The notes: generated by a model from the sequence alone, not told the origin. Shown: positions 24,401-33,603, counted from the first letter of the stretch. The stretch: DNA of 64,000 bases from JBBREP01 sp036501845 (GCA_036501845.1 DASXZO010000102.1:1-64000); one strand, 5' to 3'. Translations and numbers: made by a program.

Positions 24401-27103
24401 CCGCCCTCCATGGGCTGCGTCAAGGGCAGCTTCGATGTCACGCCGGTGTTCGACACCCAGCTTCACGAACGCGCGATACAGGTGGCTCTCGACCGTGCGC
24501 ACCGACAACACGAGCTTCTCGGCAATCGTCACGTTGCTCATGCCCTGCGCGGCCAGGCGCGCCACCTCCTGCTCTCGCGGCGTCAACTGCGTCACCGCCG
24601 GCGCGGCATGCAGCGCCGGCGTCGACGCGCCCTCGCACTCGGTGGTGAGGCGATGCATGTGAAGCTGCGCGGCGATGCGCGGCGCGCTGCGTCCGGCGTC
24701 GTCGTGAAGCGCGCCGGCCGCGGCCCAGGCCTCGGCGGCCAAGAGCAACATCCCGTTCGACTCGAACTCCGATGCGACAGTCTCGAGTGTGCCCGCGTCA
24801 CCTCGGCTCACCGCCGCGGCGTGTTGCGCCAGCGTCGTGGTCACAGGACTGTCGATCTGGCGAGCAACGGCTTCGAGGTGCTCCACCGGTACAGGTCCGC
24901 CGAATCGGACGATGGCATGGAGCAACGTCGTCGCTGCGGGCAGCATGCCGACCGCCTCGGCCCGTGCTGCCGCGCTCGACGCAACCGCGATCGCGCCGCG
25001 CTGGTCGCCACTCGCGGCGAGTATCCAGGCGCGCGCGAGCTCGATGTCGCTGTCGTAGAAACGTGTGCCGCGACGCAGACCATCGGAATGCCTCATCGCG
25101 GCACTGGCGGCATCGACCTCACCCATGAGCGCATACGCGGTGGCGAGCATTGCGTAGCCCCAGCAGCGATTCTGCAGACCGTCGCGTTCGGCCAGCATCG
25201 CCACCATGTCGCGGAGGTACGCCGCGGCTGTGGCTACGCGACCGCGGTCGAGCGCGATCATTCCGAGCGCTCCTGCGAAGAGCGACAGGCCATCGGTCGA
25301 TCCTTCGGTCGATGCGGCGTCGTGGCCGAACTGCGCGAGCTGCGCCGCTTCGTCGAGGCGACCCGTGAGGCGCAGCCCGTAGAACTGCGCCACCACGAGG
25401 TCGGTGACTGCCAGCGCATCGTCGGCAGCAAGCGTGAGCGTGGTGGCGAGATGTTGATCGACCAGTTCGAGCCCGGCGCCGCATTGACCGAGCAGCACTT
25501 GCGCACCCGCGGCCGTACCGGCCGCACGCGCCCGGTCGATCGGCCGCACCGCACCCTCGATCAGGGGCAGCACGATCGGCAACGCGCCGCGTGGGTTGCC
25601 CACTTGGATCGTGAGGCCGGCCCGGAAGCAGTCGAGCGCGTCGTTCGGCTTCGCCGTGAGGCGTGCGACGGCCGCATCGAAATCGCCGTGACCCCAGAAC
25701 CAGTAGGCCGCGCGGGCGGACGCGACCTCGGCGTCGTCGCGCAACTCGGGTGAACGCTCGAGCTCGGCGAGGATGGCATCGGCCTCGTCGAGCCGGTTCT
25801 GCCAGATGAGCGCACGCGCGAGTTCGGCGGCCCCGGTCGCGTCAGCGCCGCGGTCGAGCGCGGCACGCGCAAGATTCGTCGCCACATCGATCTCGGTGTC
25901 GGCGTCGGCCGAAGGCGGAACCGGCCGCGCCCCTGCGGTCTCGGCGTGCGGTGCCGCACCCCGCCGCAGCAACTGGCCGGCCAGGTCTTCGAAAAACCCG
26001 AAGTAGGCATGGCGCGCCGCGCCGATCAAGGCATCGCGATCGCTGGTGTCGCCCGCCTGCAGTCGCCACGACGCCAAGCGCACGAGATCGACACGGCGGC
26101 GCGGCCCGTGTGCTTCGAGCGCCTCGACAAGCTTGCGGTGGATCGCCCGGGCGCGCAGAGGCGGTACCGAGCGGGCGAGCACCTCGCCGTAGAGCGGGTG
26201 CGCGAGCGCCACCGAGAGGCGCCGTCGACTCGGATTTGCCGCAACCAGCCCGAGCGCCTCGGCCGCCTCGGCGGCCGGGCCGAAACCGAGGCGATCGATC
26301 ATCGGCAGTTCGAGACCGCCGCCGAGCGCGAGCACTTCGAGCAGTGCTCGCCCGGCAGCATCGAGTGCGCGAATCCGTCCTTCGACGAGATCGCGCAGCC
26401 GTGGCGTGGCGGCGAGCGCACCGGTGCGCCAACGCCAAGATGCGTGCTCCTGCACGAGCGTGCCGGTCTCGCGGGCACCCAACACGTACTCCCGCACGAA
26501 GAGCGGATTGCCGGCGGTCGCCTGCCACACGTGGCGCAACGCGCCCGCGTCGACGTCGCCTTCGAGCATGTCGTGCACGAGCGCATCGGTCTCCGCTCGC
26601 GATAAGGGTTGTAGGTCGACGCGTTCGGCGATGCTGTCGCGCCACAGGCGCGCGACGGCATCCGGCACCTGTTCGTCGCTGCGAACCGTCGCGACCACGA
26701 ACGGACCCGCCGCTTGCGAGATGATCAGATGCAGCAACGCGGCGGAGGCTTCGTCGAGGAGATGCGCGTCGTCCACCATCAGCACGAGGCGACGATCGGC
26801 CGTCGCGGCGAGCAACGTCGACAATCCCTCGTGGATGAAGTCGAGTGCTGCCGCCTCACCGCCGCGATGCGCGACAAGCGCCGCGAACGGAGCGAGTGGT
26901 ACGCCGGCCGACGACGCCGTCGCAACGACCACCTCGCACGACCAGCCATCGAACTCCGCAGCCGCGAGCGCTTCGCGTGCAAGTCGCGACTTGCCGACGC
27001 CCGCCTCGCCTGCGAGCACCACACCGCGTCGACCATCGCGGCGCGCCGCGGCGACGAATCGAAGCTCCTCCGAGCGACCGAAGAGCGCCACATCCGGTCC
27101 CAC
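24371..27103 (-). CDS. Large LuxR-family (LAL/MalT-like) ATP-binding regulator
   Basis: A 910-residue regulator. Residues ~1-250 are an AAA-type ATPase with Walker A GEAGVGKSRL and Walker B LVLMVDDAHLLD. A winged-helix region and a long helical TPR-like sensor follow, and a LuxR HTH closes the protein (LTPREQEVARLAAQG, then VRTVESHLYRAFVKLG). LAL proteins usually activate nearby promoters when ATP and an effector bind. Start GTG 27103 has no clear ribosome-binding site. Four promoters with matching direct repeats surround it, one (C) divergent from it and 44 bases from its start, so it is the prime candidate for their activator and may be autoregulated. Confidence 0.92.
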   Translation of the reverse strand: MGPDVALFGRSEELRFVAAARRDGRRGVVLAGEAGVGKSRLAREALAAAEFDGWSCEVVVATASSAGVPLAPFAALVAHRGGEAAALDFIHEGLSTLLAATADRRLVLMVDDAHLLDEASAALLHLIISQAAGPFVVATVRSDEQVPDAVARLWRDSIAERVDLQPLSRAETDALVHDMLEGDVDAGALRHVWQATAGNPLFVREYVLGARETGTLVQEHASWRWRTGALAATPRLRDLVEGRIRALDAAGRALLEVLALGGGLELPMIDRLGFGPAAEAAEALGLVAANPSRRRLSVALAHPLYGEVLARSVPPLRARAIHRKLVEALEAHGPRRRVDLVRLASWRLQAGDTSDRDALIGAARHAYFGFFEDLAGQLLRRGAAPHAETAGARPVPPSADADTEIDVATNLARAALDRGADATGAAELARALIWQNRLDEADAILAELERSPELRDDAEVASARAAYWFWGHGDFDAAVARLTAKPNDALDCFRAGLTIQVGNPRGALPIVLPLIEGAVRPIDRARAAGTAAGAQVLLGQCGAGLELVDQHLATTLTLAADDALAVTDLVVAQFYGLRLTGRLDEAAQLAQFGHDAASTEGSTDGLSLFAGALGMIALDRGRVATAAAYLRDMVAMLAERDGLQNRCWGYAMLATAYALMGEVDAASAAMRHSDGLRRGTRFYDSDIELARAWILAASGDQRGAIAVASSAAARAEAVGMLPAATTLLHAIVRFGGPVPVEHLEAVARQIDSPVTTTLAQHAAAVSRGDAGTLETVASEFESNGMLLLAAEAWAAAGALHDDAGRSAPRIAAQLHMHRLTTECEGASTPALHAAPAVTQLTPREQEVARLAAQGMSNVTIAEKLVLSVRTVESHLYRAFVKLGVEHRRDIEAALDAAHGGRLSTAGSQMQ

Positions 27104-27147
27104 GGCTGCGAGTGTACGGAGAGCGGCCGCGCCTGACGAGTGCCCAC

Positions 27148-27215
27148 CTCAGTACCGCGCCGCGCGACATGCAGTACCGCCCACTGTCGACAGCTCCGCC
27201 GTCACATTCGACGAT
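27148..27215 (+). promoter_or_regulatory. LAL-regulon promoter C (before secreted paralogue 2)
   Basis: CTCAGTA (27148-27154), 15 bases, TGCAGTA (27170-27176), 6 bases, ACTG, TCGACA (27187-27192), 17 bases, GACGAT. It lies in the divergent region between the LAL gene (start 27103) and the secreted gene (ATG 27261). The spacing from operator to ATG is 84 bases, close to the 81 of promoter A. Confidence 0.75.
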
Positions 27216-27260
27216 TGGCATCGTCGCGATCCGCGCGGCGCCACCCGAAGGGAGCCCGGC

Positions 27261-28385
27261 ATGCACCACTCACCCTCAATGGGGCATCGGAGTCGCTCAC
27301 AGACGGGCGCGCCACGCCGCGCCCGACCCCGTCGAGTCGCCGCGCACATCGCAGCCGGCGTGCTGGTCCTCGCTCCGGGCCTCTTCGTGGTCGCCCAGGC
27401 GTCCACCGCCTCGGCGTCCGGATCTACCGCCCCGAAATGGGCCTACGCATGGGCCAATCGCCCGACTGCCGCGCACTACACACCGAACCTCGAATTCCAG
27501 CGGCAGTCGAACGGTCGCCGCGCCACGGTCACTCGCAACGGCACGGGCAACTACGACGTCACCTTCCCCGGCCTCGCCGCCCTCACCGGTGGGACCGTGG
27601 AGGTGACCGCCGAAGACTCGGCCGGCTGGTGCCAGGTGGACAGCTGGGGCGGGAGCCCCGACGTCACAGTGAACGTGCTGTGCTTCGGTCCGAGGGGCAC
27701 CGCACGTATCGACGACGGTTTCGACGTCGCGTACACGGTCGGCGCAGGTTCACCCGCGTACGCGTACGCGTGGGACGACTACCCCTCGTCGAACGGGCCG
27801 CCGAACAACGACTACGCCTTCGACGGCAAAGGCGGCACGATCACCAGCCGGCACATCAGCACGGGCCGCTACGAGCTGACCGTGCCGCACCTCGCGGGCA
27901 ACAACGGCACCGTCAAGGTGACGGCGTACGGCGCCATTCCGGCGTTGTGCTCGGTCGTCAGTTGGGGCAGCGGGTTCATCGATGTTGCATGCAACCAACC
28001 TTCGGGCGCGGCGATCGACAGCGAATTCGACGTGTCGTTCGCCAACGGCACCGTGTCGATGCTCGGTGTGGCTGGCCACAAGAGCGGTTACGCCTACGAC
28101 TACGAGCCATCGCGCACCGCAAACCTCGTCGGCCAGTACGAATTCGACTCGGCGGGCGGTGCGGTGCACGTGACGCATCGTGGTACCGGCCTCTATCTCG
28201 TGACTTTCCCCAACCTCGGGCGGACGAACGGCCACGTGGAAGCGACGAGCTACACGCGCACGGGAGACCACTGTGCCGCCGACGGCACGAACACGAGCGG
28301 TTCGGGAGCGAACGTGTACCTGCTGTGTTCCGACGGCTTCGGGCACCTGGTCGACACCATCTTCACCGTGCAGTACTTCGTCTGA
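27261..28385 (+). CDS. Secreted three-repeat protein, paralogue 2
   Basis: 374 residues. ATG 27261 follows GGAG at a 6-base spacing. It has an Arg-rich n-region and hydrophobic core (IAAGVLVLAPGLFVVAQ), with cleavage expected near ASAS. Three repeats of ~105 residues carry paired cysteines (WCQV/VLCF, LCSV/VACN, HCAA/LLCS). The sequence follows paralogue 1 from YAWANRPTAAHYTPN to the final FTVQYFV, with more than half the residues alike by eye. It is divergent from the LAL gene under promoter C. Function unknown. Confidence 0.82.
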   Translation: MHHSPSMGHRSRSQTGAPRRARPRRVAAHIAAGVLVLAPGLFVVAQASTASASGSTAPKWAYAWANRPTAAHYTPNLEFQRQSNGRRATVTRNGTGNYDVTFPGLAALTGGTVEVTAEDSAGWCQVDSWGGSPDVTVNVLCFGPRGTARIDDGFDVAYTVGAGSPAYAYAWDDYPSSNGPPNNDYAFDGKGGTITSRHISTGRYELTVPHLAGNNGTVKVTAYGAIPALCSVVSWGSGFIDVACNQPSGAAIDSEFDVSFANGTVSMLGVAGHKSGYAYDYEPSRTANLVGQYEFDSAGGAVHVTHRGTGLYLVTFPNLGRTNGHVEATSYTRTGDHCAADGTNTSGSGANVYLLCSDGFGHLVDTIFTVQYFV

Positions 28386-28414
28386 TTCGCGGCGTCAATG
28401 TGCTGATACGTCAC

Positions 28415-29059
28415 TTACACCGAGACCGCGCCGCCGGTGATGTGGAACGACGAGAACGGGCCGGCGCCGCAACCTGGTCCCGGGAGCGTCGTCTTGAACT
28501 TCACCGCGTGTGGCGCGCCCGTAGGCGGAAACGCGAACGAGCCCGACTTCGTCACGCTGCCTGGTGTGTTCAGCGTGATCAGGTCGACGCCACCCGAGAC
28601 GGTGACGGTGCCTGGGTTCCCCGCGTAGACGATGGTCGTCGGCGCGATCGGTGAACCACTCGTCGTCCAGTTGATCACCACTTTGATGTTGCCGACCTTG
28701 TCGCTGCCAGCGAAGTTGGCGCAACTGCTTCCGTTGCCGCTCGATGGCACCGGCAGGTAAAAGCCAGAGCCGGTGACGACGCCGCCGATCACCTTGGTGC
28801 CTGCGGGCGACGTGACCGCGCCGTTGCAGGACTTTGCAGCCGGCGCCGGCACGAGCTTGGCGGTGAAGTTGATCTTCACCCCACCGGGCGACCCGTTCGG
28901 TGTGAGGCCCGGCGACACGGTGCCGCCGCCCCCGAGCGCCATCCGGCACGTCGCCGAACCGTGCGCAACCGGCGAAGCCAGGCTCGGCCCGGCGCCAACC
29001 ACAAGCAGCGGCGCGCAGAGCGCTACACCGGCAGCGAGGACGATCATCGTCCGTTTCAT
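28415..29059 (-). CDS. Secreted protein of unknown function under promoter D
   Basis: 214 residues with a signal peptide (MIVLAAGVALCAPLLVVGAG, cleavage near SLAS) and a good ribosome-binding site (AAGGAG). The mature protein is Gly/Ser/Thr-rich and beta-strand-like with four cysteines (TCRMA, SCNGA, SCANF, GCGAG). Its general plan, an early Cys then a 'SC..(F/L)AG....K..I..W' segment and a late SGSF, resembles the plus-strand secreted protein at 51.9 kb, which suggests a distant family. Promoter D lies 92 bases upstream. Confidence 0.75.
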   Translation of the reverse strand: MKRTMIVLAAGVALCAPLLVVGAGPSLASPVAHGSATCRMALGGGGTVSPGLTPNGSPGGVKINFTAKLVPAPAAKSCNGAVTSPAGTKVIGGVVTGSGFYLPVPSSGNGSSCANFAGSDKVGNIKVVINWTTSGSPIAPTTIVYAGNPGTVTVSGGVDLITLNTPGSVTKSGSFAFPPTGAPHAVKFKTTLPGPGCGAGPFSSFHITGGAVSV

Positions 29060-29112
29060 GTCAGCTCCTTCACCACTTCACCCGAACGCGACCCATGAGT
29101 CGCGTGCCCGCC

Positions 29113-29180
29113 ATCGTGACGTGAGCCGCGGACGCTGTCGTCAGTAGCTACTACTGCACCTACGCGCTAACGGTACTGAG
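29113..29180 (-). promoter_or_regulatory. LAL-regulon promoter D (before the 214-aa secreted protein)
   Basis: Half-sites CTCAGTA and TGCAGTA at 29152-29180, then ACTG-ACGACA (-35-like), 17 bases and CACGAT (-10-like). All spacings match A-C. The operator overlaps the last codons and stop of the CYTH-CHAD gene upstream, much as B overlaps the LAL 3' end. Confidence 0.75.
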
Positions 29181-30650
29181 ACGGCGCTTGGCACGTGCCC
29201 ATTGGGATTGCCAGGTGCGCCGGGCGTCGACCATGTCGAGCTCATAGCGAGCAGCGAGTCGACCGGCCGCGAACGCGATCGGTTGCGTGTCGGAGTCGCG
29301 CGCCGCGTCGGAAAGCCACGCGATCGCAACGACCGCGTCCTGATGCGCTCCGAGCACATCTTGCAGATCGGCCAACGCATCAGCCGCGCGATCGGCCTTC
29401 TTGCCGAGGATCGGCGCGACTGCCTCGAGCGCGTAGCGAGCCTTCTTCGCGCGCTTCCGCAGCTCGTGCAAATCGCTATCGGACGGAGTCGACGAGAGGC
29501 TCCGCACCCCCTTGCGCATGCCCCGCGACTGGCGACGCGCCACGTGGCGCGCGGCGCGACGCGCGCCACGAGCTGGCATGCGCGGGCGCGTACGGGGCGC
29601 ATTGGCCGCGTCCACCAACTGGTCGAGCAATGTCACGTAGCGATCAGAACGCATCGCTTCGAGCAGCACTTCGAAGTCGCGCCTGCGCATGGCGTCGAGC
29701 CGAGTGAGCAGCACGTCGGCGCGAAGCCGTTCGTCGCTCGGCAGCGTGTGCGCTTTGGTCGAGAGGCTGTCGAGCAACACGTCGGCATCACGCACCCGGC
29801 CCAGTTCGGCGCCGAGCCAGCGCAGCTCGGCCCGCAGGCTCTCGCACCATTCACGATCGAGCCAAGGGCGGAAGGTGCGAAGGTTGGCGCGCAGCCGGCG
29901 GACAGTCGTGCGCGCGTGGTGCACGCCTTCGATATCCGTATCGAGCCGAACCGCGGCGTCGTATTCGATCAGGCGGCGCGTGCCCGTGGTGATCGCAGCG
30001 CGCACCACATCCTCGAGCGACGCATCACGGCGCAGCAGTCGCGCCTCGGCCACGTCGGCCGGCGCCGATGCGGCACTCCCCAGCACCCGCGCCACCTTGG
30101 TCTGCGGCGCTCGGGCGTCACCACCCAACGCCTCGAGGCGCTGCACGGCCTTGCCGACCGCATCCGCCACGTTGTCTCGTTTCGACTCCACCTCGGCCTC
30201 GAGGAACCGGGTCGAGTGGCCACTCGCCATCGCGCGACCGTGCACCGCGTCGACGACCACCTCCACCGCCGCACCCTCCGAGTCGTCGATCACCGCGCGT
30301 TGGCGATGGGTGTGCAGGTACGCGATGGGAACCAGCGCATCCGAGCGGATCCATGCCCGAACCAGATCGACGGCACCACTGGGAGGTTCGCCCTCTTCGC
30401 CGCCGATGGTGTACTCGTCCCGGACCAGCGCCCGGTCGGTGGATTGCCCCGGGAGCTTCACGGTCCATCCGTCGTCGGAGCGATACCGCAGGCTCGCGCC
30501 GGCGCGGGTCAGTGCCAACCGCTCGGTGTCGAAATAGGTCGCTTCCTGATCGACAGCGTCGATCGTGCAATGCCCGAGACCATCGACCACATCCGCAATC
30601 CCGAGGGACAGCAGCGCATCGAACGACACCTTCACCTCGGTCTCGGTCAT
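29160..30650 (-). CDS. CYTH-CHAD domain protein
   Basis: 496 residues. The N-terminal CYTH domain starts with the ExExK motif (ETEVKVSF). It continues with alternating charged strands (TVKLPGQ, FLEAEVESK) to ~residue 200. The C-terminal CHAD domain (~215-490) is a helical bundle with conserved histidines and basic residues (VHHARTTVRRLRANLRTF, DLHELRKRAKKARYALE). CHAD domains bind polyphosphate and CYTH domains act on triphosphates such as tripolyphosphate, so a role in polyphosphate handling is likely. Its stop lies inside operator D. Confidence 0.92.
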   Translation of the reverse strand: MTETEVKVSFDALLSLGIADVVDGLGHCTIDAVDQEATYFDTERLALTRAGASLRYRSDDGWTVKLPGQSTDRALVRDEYTIGGEEGEPPSGAVDLVRAWIRSDALVPIAYLHTHRQRAVIDDSEGAAVEVVVDAVHGRAMASGHSTRFLEAEVESKRDNVADAVGKAVQRLEALGGDARAPQTKVARVLGSAASAPADVAEARLLRRDASLEDVVRAAITTGTRRLIEYDAAVRLDTDIEGVHHARTTVRRLRANLRTFRPWLDREWCESLRAELRWLGAELGRVRDADVLLDSLSTKAHTLPSDERLRADVLLTRLDAMRRRDFEVLLEAMRSDRYVTLLDQLVDAANAPRTRPRMPARGARRAARHVARRQSRGMRKGVRSLSSTPSDSDLHELRKRAKKARYALEAVAPILGKKADRAADALADLQDVLGAHQDAVVAIAWLSDAARDSDTQPIAFAAGRLAARYELDMVDARRTWQSQWARAKRRLSTVSA

Positions 30651-30723
30651 CCCCTTGTCTTACCCGACACCGCAGCGCCTCGGTCACTGCAAAGTTTGGC
30701 GGCGAGGGCCGACCGGTCGATGA

Positions 30724-32685
30724 TCAGTGGGCGGCGGTCGACAATCGGAGCTGATCCCAGAGGAACGGGCCGAGCTTGCTGGTCCACCACTGCCCGCCGA
30801 TCGTGAGCGAGGTGGTGTGGCCGGTTCCCCCTTGCTCGACTTCGTAACAGGCATTGCCGGCGCTCCGCAGGGCGTCGCAGGTCTCGAACGCGTACGCGGC
30901 GGTGACGTGGCTCGCGGTGTCGTAGCCGTGCATGAACATCAACGAGGGCGCCTCGGTGTTGGTCAGCGTCAGCGCGGGCAATCCGGGCGTGAGGAACGCG
31001 CCAGTTGACACTGCTGTCGCGATCGACGGCGACACGTTCGAGAGCGGTCCCGTGTATGGCGAGTTTGCGGACACGGCCGAGCCGAGCGCGAGCGCGCCGC
31101 CGGCCGAATTCCCCAAGATCGCGATGCGCGCCGGATCGACGCCGTAGGTGGAAGCGTTGGCCTTGAGGTACCGGATCGACTGTTGCGCGTCGAGCGTGGC
31201 TGCGGTGGCCAGTGCAACCGCGTTCACGTTCCCGGCGTTGGCGACCGACACCAGTCGATAATCGATCGTCACACCCACATAGCCGTACATCGCGGCCTGT
31301 TGCGCGTCCCAATCTTCGTCGGTGCGGCTGCCCCCGACGAACGCACCACCGTGGATCTCGACGAGCGTGGGACGCGCGGCAGTCTTGGCGTCGGGCGGCA
31401 CGAACACATCCATGAGGAGCGGCGAGACCACGCCGCTCGCGTTGGGCGCCGACGAGTACTGCACGGTGTGTTCGGTGATCTGAGCCGCGCTGTATTGCGG
31501 GGTGGCATACAAGCCGCTGGCCGGCATGCCCTCGGGCGCGGCGAGCACCTGAAGCGAGAACGTCGCGGTGCCCAAGTTCTGCGTGGCCGGGCCCGGCTTG
31601 ATCTTGTCTTTCGTGTCGAGCGCGCGCACCGTAAAGGTGGAGATCCCGGCGACCGTCGGCTTCCCGAGGATGATGCCCGTCGTCGGCTGGATACGCAGCC
31701 CCTTCGGCAAGTGCCCGCTGATGACCGTCCAGCGGTAGGGCGCGTTGCCGCCGGCTGCGGTCAGCGTTGTCGAATACGCCTGTTTGACCGCACCCGCGGG
31801 CAGACCGGTCGTGTCGATCGACACGCCGTCGATCACGTGCTCGAACGCCGCTGCGATCTGGGCGTAACCCTGATCGTTCGGCTGGAGGTTCACCGACGAC
31901 GTGCACACACCCGTCCACTGGCAGATGTTCGCCACGTCTTGCGGCACTGTGGCGCCGGCGTAGGTGGCGGCGGGGTCGGTATCGTCGGTGGCGAAGGCTG
32001 ACGACACGTCGGCGGTCGACGCGCCCGCCGCCGCGTAGATGTGATCGATGAGCCCGTTGAGCTGGTCCGTGTTGCTGATGCTCTGGGTCGCAGCCGTTTG
32101 GCCCGACGCTCCGGTCAGCCACGACGCCAGGAACGGGTCGTAGTAGTTCATCCCGTAGATCGGCACACCTGGGCCGGCCGCGCGCAGCGCCGACAACTCT
32201 TGGGGCAGGTTGGTCGAGATCGCGTTGAACGCGTTCGCAGCGCACGTGGCGTTCAGCCCCGAGGCCGTCGCGCATGCGGCGATATCGGATGCGCCGACGT
32301 CGATCGTGACCAGCGCGACCTGATGACCGTGGGCCTTCAGGAATGCGACGGCGTCACCAAGCTGGGTACCGCTCGAGTACGAGCATCCCGGGCCGTTGGC
32401 CATCGACGTGGTGGTCGCGCCGCCGCAGCCGAGGTTGACCGTCTGCAGATTCGCGTAGCGCGTTGCCTCGTGCGCGGCGACCAGGTTCACGTAGCCGTTG
32501 GCCGCCGTGCTGGCGCCGATGCCGGTGGCGAGCCAGTCGCCGAGGGCCAGGTAGTAGTGCGGCGGTGGTGCGGCTTTCGCCTCCGCGGCAGGGATCGCCG
32601 CCTCGGCTGCCATTGCGCCGGTGGTGATGCATGCGACCAGTAATGCCCAGGCTCGCGCGTGCCGGTGCCGCGTTCCAGTGAACAC
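30724..32685 (-). CDS. Secreted fusion: degenerate SGNH domain, Ig-like domain, alpha/beta esterase
   Basis: 653 residues from GTG 32685, preceded by a G-rich ribosome-binding site. A signal peptide (WALLVACITTGAMAAEAA) is followed by an SGNH-fold domain (~43-285). Here the GDSL Ser is Trp (LALGDWLATG, W51), the block III Asn is Ser (DVGASDI, S133), and the block V His position reads Gln (NLQPNDQGY, Q268). A putative-Ig-type domain follows (~290-385, YRWTVISGHLPKGL). An alpha/beta hydrolase domain has an intact triad: HGG (445-447), GNSAGG (S527), D589 and H623. Only the C-terminal domain should be catalytic. The SGNH part may be a binding module. Confidence 0.85.
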   Translation of the reverse strand: MFTGTRHRHARAWALLVACITTGAMAAEAAIPAAEAKAAPPPHYYLALGDWLATGIGASTAANGYVNLVAAHEATRYANLQTVNLGCGGATTTSMANGPGCSYSSGTQLGDAVAFLKAHGHQVALVTIDVGASDIAACATASGLNATCAANAFNAISTNLPQELSALRAAGPGVPIYGMNYYDPFLASWLTGASGQTAATQSISNTDQLNGLIDHIYAAAGASTADVSSAFATDDTDPAATYAGATVPQDVANICQWTGVCTSSVNLQPNDQGYAQIAAAFEHVIDGVSIDTTGLPAGAVKQAYSTTLTAAGGNAPYRWTVISGHLPKGLRIQPTTGIILGKPTVAGISTFTVRALDTKDKIKPGPATQNLGTATFSLQVLAAPEGMPASGLYATPQYSAAQITEHTVQYSSAPNASGVVSPLLMDVFVPPDAKTAARPTLVEIHGGAFVGGSRTDEDWDAQQAAMYGYVGVTIDYRLVSVANAGNVNAVALATAATLDAQQSIRYLKANASTYGVDPARIAILGNSAGGALALGSAVSANSPYTGPLSNVSPSIATAVSTGAFLTPGLPALTLTNTEAPSLMFMHGYDTASHVTAAYAFETCDALRSAGNACYEVEQGGTGHTTSLTIGGQWWTSKLGPFLWDQLRLSTAAH

Positions 32686-32910
32686 GCCGCCCCCTGTTCT
32701 GCCCCAACCCTCGGATCCCGGAGGATCCGCGTCCGCACTTCTCGTTGGTGGTCCCAACAGTATCGAGCGCAGGCCGCCCCCGTCACCACCGTGAGTCCAC
32801 CCGGACGGGTGGGGTTGACCCGCGCGGCCATGGGTACGTGCGGAGCGAGACGGCCGTCGCGACTGTCGCGACGTATCGCTGCCGTCGGCCAGCCACCGCG
32901 GGAGAGTTCC

Positions 32911-33603
32911 ATGAGCAACGACGACTACGCAGGGTGGATCGGTCGCACCGCCCGCGACAGCATCGGCGAGAAGATCGGCAAGATCGACAACATCTACTCC
33001 GAAGGCGGAGCTCCCACGTGGGTGACGATCCACACTGGCCTGTTCGGCCACCACGTGACCTTCGCGCCACTCGCCGGATCGCAGCGCGACGGCCACGATC
33101 TCCGGCTCGCCTTCGGGAAGGCGAAGATCAAGGACGCGCCGCGCATCGATCCAGAGTCGGACCTGACTCCCGACGAGGAGACGCGGCTCCGCGAGCACTA
33201 CCGCACAGGTACGGCGGAAGCAGGCGCCGACGCCACGGGCGGTGAAGGGGCTTCGATGACCCGGTCCGAGGAGGAGGTGCGCGTCGACACCGAGCGCGTC
33301 GAATCTGGGCGCGCCCGCCTCACGAAGCATGTCGTCACAGAAGAGCAGCAAGTGACCGTTCCGGTCCGTCGCGAAGAGGTGCGCGTGGAGCGCGAGCCCA
33401 TCGACGCCGATCACCAGCCGGATGGCGCGCCGGAGATCGGTGAGGACGAGCAGGAGCTGGTGCTGCACGAAGAGCGACCTGTCGTACGCACCGAGGTCGT
33501 GCCCAAGGAGACCGTCCGGCTCTCGAAGGTGGAGAACACCGACGAGCGCGAAGTGGACGCCGAGGTCCGCAAGGAACAAGTCGACGTCGACGACGGCTCA
33601 TAA
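32911..33603 (+). CDS. PRC-barrel and YsnF/AvaK (DUF2382) stress-type protein
   Basis: 230 residues; ATG 32911 after GGAG. Residues ~10-80 form a PRC-barrel (GEKIGKIDNIYSEGGAPTWV). Residues ~115-230 are a DUF2382 repeat: SEEEVRVDTERVESGRARL, then VPVRREEVRVEREP, ending in highly charged beta strands. Such proteins are common in actinobacteria and are linked to general stress. Their biochemical function is not established. Monocistronic by position. Confidence 0.85.
   Translation: MSNDDYAGWIGRTARDSIGEKIGKIDNIYSEGGAPTWVTIHTGLFGHHVTFAPLAGSQRDGHDLRLAFGKAKIKDAPRIDPESDLTPDEETRLREHYRTGTAEAGADATGGEGASMTRSEEEVRVDTERVESGRARLTKHVVTEEQQVTVPVRREEVRVEREPIDADHQPDGAPEIGEDEQELVLHEERPVVRTEVVPKETVRLSKVENTDEREVDAEVRKEQVDVDDGS

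Noticed and set aside
30647..32275. 542-aa minus-strand frame overlapping the esterase fusion
   Set aside because: Same-strand shifted frame of the SGNH/esterase gene, Arg-rich and without motifs.
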